Assembly (NCBI GenBank): GCA_037179385.1
Contig: CM074193.1
Span: 37,102,846-37,166,845, forward strand
Reading direction: 5' to 3'
DNA from: Holothuria scabra
Lineage: Eukaryota > Echinodermata > Holothuroidea > Aspidochirotida > Holothuriidae
DNA: 64,000 bases
Shown: piece by piece, positions 62,601 through 64,000 of the stretch
Position numbering within the stretch: the first letter of the stretch is position 1
Layout of the letters: the number at the start of each line of letters is the position of its first letter
Translations under genes and position numbers: made by a program
The notes under the pieces: model-generated
Database searches by the model: none
What the model saw: the letters and a program-made list of their open reading frames with translations, nothing else
What the model was told of the DNA's origin: nothing

Positions 62601-63620
62601 GTTTCGAGCTCCGCGTGGAACAGTAAAGATGGGTGACAGGCGAGCTCTCCGCATGGGTCCAAAAGGACCCAAACAACGGTAAAGGGTTAAGGTTGATGGA
62701 CCCCACCAATGGCTGTCTACAGTCACTTAACACACTATCTGATAGGTTTCGTCTCAAAATTGGCTCCCAGACATGTAACAGTATCTCATGTGGGCTAGGG
62801 GTTGTATAGTCCATTCTGGTCTCATTATTTCCTGCCGGTCATTAGAGATGACAAAAGGGAAGGACTTGAATTGTACAGTATTTGAAACCCAAGTTGAACT
62901 TGAACCGTACAGTATTCGAAACCTTATATAACCTTCACCTTTGTATCTACAGTAGTTGACACTGTCTAACACATTTACACATCATGAGCCAAAATTGAAA
63001 CTGATTTTTGAGTGTTGATTGGTTTTGATGAATGAATAGGTATATTCATGTACACAATGAATTCACAGCTGTAATGTCTTGCTACTAAGATACATAAGAA
63101 GTCAAAGAGAGTTTAAAGTGGGATATTAAATTTGCACTCTCATGTAAATTCTGTTCACAGTGTTTGTCTGAATTGCATCACAATTCAGAGTGACAGTCAA
63201 TTTTGTGTGAAGAGTATATGTGATTTATGTTTGTTTCATCATATAATAAAAAAAGATTTAAGTGTGCAGTTTTGAAGCAGTTTAATCAAGAATTCTTGAG
63301 AAACTTTAGGGACATCAGTGTTATTAGTGCAGCCAAGATATGCATGAGCAATACATGACTCCGGAGTGGGCAACCATCCAGTGCAAGTAGTACAGTACTT
63401 AAGCTTGCACAGACATTTCAAATTACTCAAAGGTTGTATCCACATGCAAGTAGTTTTATTCAAACAGGAAGGCACAGTATAACTGACTGCACAATTAACA
63501 ATGCATTTTTAAGCTAAATTACCTAGTCTTTCTAGAAATATTTGGTATCAAGACTCCATATTGTGTTTATTGTTTTTCACAGGCCATACACTCTTGAGGT
63601 TGTGAAACGTTTCCAAAATG
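44617..63620 (+). CDS. Unrecognised spliced host gene, first four exons (continues past right edge)
   Basis: Four exons join without a frame break: 44617-44671, 59695-59816, 61289-61353, 63583-63620, with introns of about 15.0, 1.5 and 2.2 kb in phases 1, 0 and 2. All three introns are GT-AG. The first 93 residues start MAGPKIWLVIYRIDQDSEGK. A predicted order of strand (5-13), strand (27-33), helix (36-51), strand (54-61), strand (66-71) and strand (83-91) resembles a beta-grasp or ubiquitin-like fold. LRNHRKSLIPIN and PYTLEVVKRFQN look like conserved loops. I cannot name the family or its role. The last exon ends in phase 1 at a good donor, so more exons lie beyond 64000. It is the only gene here not belonging to a transposon. 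Repeats fill its introns. Confidence 0.72.
45757..48177. mobile_element. Possible decayed hAT-like element, ends with GTTTAACC words
   Basis: The left end AGGCTGCGACAGTTTTCTGT, then TTAACCTGTTAACCG, resembles the complement of the right end (AGGGCTGTGCATCTTCAG, then CCGTTTAACCG and GCGGTTAACCG). Flanks ACTAGAAA and TCTAGAGA match at 6 of 8. Inner ACCCGGGTA words occur near 47480. I see no transposase domain. A 90-codon minus-strand frame at 46646-46918 is unrecognised. Confidence 0.35.
48659..49073. repeat. Two direct copies of a 115-bp unit, 300 bp apart
   Basis: CTCACAAACACCTTTCAG, GGCTCTGTTGCTCATTAGGT and CATGGACAAGCTTGCTATGT occur at 48659-48775 and again at 48959-49073 with a handful of differences. 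Confidence 0.85.
49419..49794. mobile_element. hAT-like MITE, family 1, copy 2 (perfect 8-bp duplication)
   Basis: It begins CACAGACTTATATACATGGA and ends ATGCTCTGTCCGTG. ACCGGTCT at 49411-49418 and 49795-49802 is an exact 8-bp duplication. This confirms the family's hAT-type target size, which copy 1 at 5497 shows with one mismatch. Confidence 0.85.
50823..50918 (-). CDS. Possible minus-strand terminal exon with acidic tail
   Basis: On the minus strand, 50918-50853 reads GKSVKKEEPPSDNLDSDDEE, then D and a stop. AATAAA follows 24 bp after the stop (50828-50823), a normal distance for a last exon's poly-A signal. Acidic, Ser/Asp-rich C-termini are common in nuclear proteins. Candidate acceptors are AAG at about 50919 or CAG at about 50908, both with weak pyrimidine tracts. 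I found no upstream exon, so it may be a chance frame or a retrocopy remnant. Confidence 0.22.
52233..52335 (+). mobile_element. SINE 3' end with TTACC-type tail
   Basis: It has GGCTGTGGCCGACTGGACTT, then GGTTGGAAACTGGACCGTAA, followed by TTATCTTACCTTACC. The body matches the complement of 54150-54220. Confidence 0.65.
53246..53302 (-). mobile_element. SINE 3' end fragment
   Basis: CAGTCCAGTTTCCAACTTAT, then TTGGTTCAAGTCAAGCCGG, is the inverted 3' end of the SINE family described at 54127. Confidence 0.6.
54127..54378 (-). mobile_element. tRNA-derived SINE, nearly full length
   Basis: On the minus strand a tRNA-like head (A-box-like TGGTCTAAAGG, B-box-like GGTTCTATTCC) is followed by a body. 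The body has GGAACCTACTGCTGTTGTG and GTAGGGAAAATAAGCCAGTG, and ends GGTTGGAAATTGGGCC. Next comes a TTAAC-type tail (54127-54142 complement). The head most resembles tRNA-Glu in its D and T arms, but the anticodon stem is decayed. Four more copies or fragments occur at 38560, 52233, 53246 and 54709. Confidence 0.7.
54709..55020 (+). mobile_element. SINE copy truncated at the B box, long tetranucleotide tail
   Basis: It starts at the B-box remnant CTATTCCCAGGTCGAG and continues through GGAACCTACTACCATTGTG and CTTGAACCAATAGGCTTGAA. The tail runs ACTGACTGACTG, then GAACGGAC, GAATGAAC and AACAAACAAACA units to 55020. The tail records successive changes of unit. Open frames on the minus strand across it (SFVHSFICSFI words) are artefacts. 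Confidence 0.75.
55758..56375. repeat. 310-bp tandem duplication
   Basis: GAGCTTGTAAACGATACCTT starts both units, at 55758 and 56068. The two copies differ at scattered positions (for example CCGGGAACAGGTC and CCAGGTACAGGCC). The second copy passes into a GT repeat at about 56338. Confidence 0.9.
56338..56395. repeat. GT-rich simple repeat
   Basis: This is an interrupted GT repeat of roughly 55 bp between two tandem arrays. Confidence 0.9.
56406..57810. repeat. Tandem array, about 312-341-bp units with AGGTCA clusters
   Basis: Units start with AACTCCT at about 56406, 56718, 57059 and 57396, and a partial fifth follows from about 57640. Each unit has GGGAAGGTACTCCAGGGT-like sequence, a cluster of AGGTCA hexamers, CATGAAACTTTGCACGTGTC and GGTTACCATGGCAACAG. 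In the first unit four hexamers stand in a row with single-base gaps (56498-56524). Confidence 0.9.
59262..59510. mobile_element. Family 5 repeat, second copy
   Basis: CGAACTTATTTTGAAGAAAA, then TTATTTCTCTTCAAAG and ACATTGTCACATGACTTCC, correspond to 32090-32265. It is degraded, without recognisable ends. Confidence 0.5.
59695..59816 (+). CDS. Exon 2
   Basis: The acceptor TTGTCTGCTCTGCAG|GA and the donor TTAAAG|GTAAAT bound 122 nt. After the two bases finishing the split glycine, 40 codons are open: KTSAAKGPFAVEIPGESSAA, then EVQNTIRKQLKIKDRKLVLK. This is the probable strand-helix-strand part of the domain. Confidence 0.75.
60262..60654. mobile_element. hAT-like MITE, family 1, copy 3
   Basis: It begins CACAGACTTTCTATAAATGG and ends CTGTCCATTTATAAAGGAAG plus TCCTG. 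Inner GAATGGCTGTCTGCTATGG and CAGCCATCTTGGTCCACC match the other copies. No clear target duplication remains. It lies in intron 2 of the host gene. Confidence 0.7.
61289..61353 (+). CDS. Exon 3
   Basis: The acceptor TTTTTTCTCTTTCAACAG and the donor TTTCA|GTAAGTAC are both near consensus. The 65 nt encode LRNHRKSLIPINSHIVQNTK, then F and two bases of a glutamine codon. It joins exon 2 in phase 0 and exon 4 in phase 2. Confidence 0.75.
61744..61986 (+). mobile_element. TTAA-flanked MITE, unit 1 of 3
   Basis: The ends CCCTTTACCGTTGTGCTC and CAACGGTAAAGGG are inverted and bracketed by TTAA (61740-61743, 61987-61990). It is 243 bp and non-coding. CCC at the tip and TTAA duplication suggest a piggyBac-type mover. 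Confidence 0.82.
61991..62085 (+). repeat. Spacer between TTAA units, repeated at 62338-62431
   Basis: The 95-bp stretch AATAAGCCTGTGGAGTGTGT ... GAGTGGTGCAGATATTTTAT is present between units 1 and 2 and, with few changes, between units 2 and 3. The MITE plus spacer was therefore duplicated as a block of about 346 bp. Confidence 0.88.
62090..62333 (+). mobile_element. TTAA-flanked MITE, unit 2 of 3
   Basis: Ends as in unit 1, TTAA at 62086-62089 and 62334-62337, 244 bp. Confidence 0.82.
62436..62686 (+). mobile_element. TTAA-flanked MITE, unit 3 of 3
   Basis: Ends as in unit 1, TTAA at 62432-62435 and 62687-62690, 251 bp. A short extra segment (GCAGACGTAGC) lies near 62494. Minus-strand open frames shared by the three units (HLYCSTRSSKL words) are repeat artefacts. 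Confidence 0.82.
62757..63582. other. Remainder of intron 3
   Basis: I see a local duplication of ACAGTATTTGAAACC and ACAGTATTCGAAACC near 62874-62921, and nothing else supportable before the exon 4 acceptor. Confidence 0.4.
63583..63620 (+). CDS. Exon 4
   Basis: The acceptor TTTATTGTTTTTCACAG|G and the donor AAAATG|GTAAGAC bound 38 nt. The first base completes the glutamine codon, then PYTLEVVKRFQN, then one base of the next codon. The following exon lies beyond the window. Confidence 0.7.
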
Positions 63621-64000
63621 GTAAGACTTGCAAAATAAAATACATTAGTATGGTGTGTCCTTTTTCCAATGTCTAAAGCTTGAACCTATTTCTACTAGCC
63701 AAAAGGTGTATTTGAAGTGGCGTCTACAAATGTAGTCTATAGTTTAAAAAAATGAGACCCTTGGACAACTTTTAGGCAAAAAACTGTTTGCCTTAATGTT
63801 TGCAGACATTGTGTAATATGCGCTTTAGGTCTAAACACAATTGCGATATACTGCATGTATAGTAAGTATGCAAAAAGTAATATGTAAATTCTTCACTGCA
63901 CACTAACTAAGGTACATATATCTGTTAGGTCATTAACACTAGGGCCATTGAAATAACTTGATTCTCAAAAAAAAAAAACGGGGAATGTGACCTTATGTAT
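63621..64000 (+). other. Start of the next intron
   Basis: AT-rich, ending in an A run near 63969. I see no further exon. Confidence 0.5.

Larger units (their letters stand above)
61549..62756 (+). mobile_element. MITE family 4, copy 5, invaded by a TTAA element
   Basis: The left part (61549-61743) runs from TATAGACCAATTTGGACAGC to GAGGACAATTTAA. The right part (62687-62756) resumes TTAAGGTTGATGGACC and ends AGGTTTCGTCT. Undisturbed copies have GATTTAAGGCTGATGGACC at this point, so the insertion used exactly TTAA. Confidence 0.8.

Noticed and set aside
61785..62814. Three similar minus-strand frames as a tandem gene family
   Set aside because: Each lies inside one copy of the TTAA MITE, and the similarity is that of the DNA repeat.

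Overview
This 64 kb window looks like nuclear DNA of a repeat-rich animal, most likely a marine invertebrate; the species cannot be told from sequence alone. There are no operons, ribosome binding sites or long open frames. I see spliceosomal introns, non-LTR retrotransposons of the L1/Tx1 and CR1/L2 groups, many short DNA transposons with 8-bp, TTAA or TA target duplications, tRNA-derived SINE copies with short tandem tails, and long AT and GTCA microsatellites. Nearly every long open frame is a broken transposon gene or an open frame across a tandem repeat.

Layout. 1-10.5 kb: mostly sequence I cannot classify, with two AT arrays around a tRNA-Thr-like pseudogene, a 396-bp hAT-like MITE and a 370-bp tetranucleotide array. 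10.5-20.3 kb: one deeply nested composite. A short hAT-like element is split by a cluster of another hAT-like family bounded by an exact 8-bp duplication (CTCCTCAT). Inside the cluster lie a minus-strand L1/Tx1 copy with its RT deleted, a plus-strand L1/Tx1 copy inserted into that one with a 16-bp duplication, and a CR1/L2-group 3' fragment. 20.3-32 kb: scattered MITEs and a 1.1-kb array of short palindromes built on CTTAAG. 32-41.2 kb: a minus-strand CR1/jockey-type RT gene cut by a 2.1-kb hAT-like element (8-bp duplication GTGAAGTC), and an inverted 4.0-kb relative of that element which carries another palindrome-rich insertion. 41.8-44.4 kb: a 5'-truncated CR1 copy with a TTATG tail, a palindromic minisatellite and a 534-bp inverted-repeat element.

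44.6-64 kb: the only well-supported host gene, on the plus strand and running off the right edge. Four exons (44617-44671, 59695-59816, 61289-61353, 63583-63620) join in compatible phases to encode the first 93 residues of a protein whose predicted strand and helix order resembles a beta-grasp (ubiquitin-like) fold. I do not recognise the family. Its 15-kb first intron holds SINEs, a MITE with a perfect 8-bp duplication, a 310-bp tandem duplication and a roughly 330-bp tandem array rich in AGGTCA half-sites. Intron 3 holds a MITE invaded by a triplicated TTAA element.

The value of the window is the order of insertion events, readable from target duplications, plus one unrecognised host gene and a set of palindrome-array elements that fit no family I can name.
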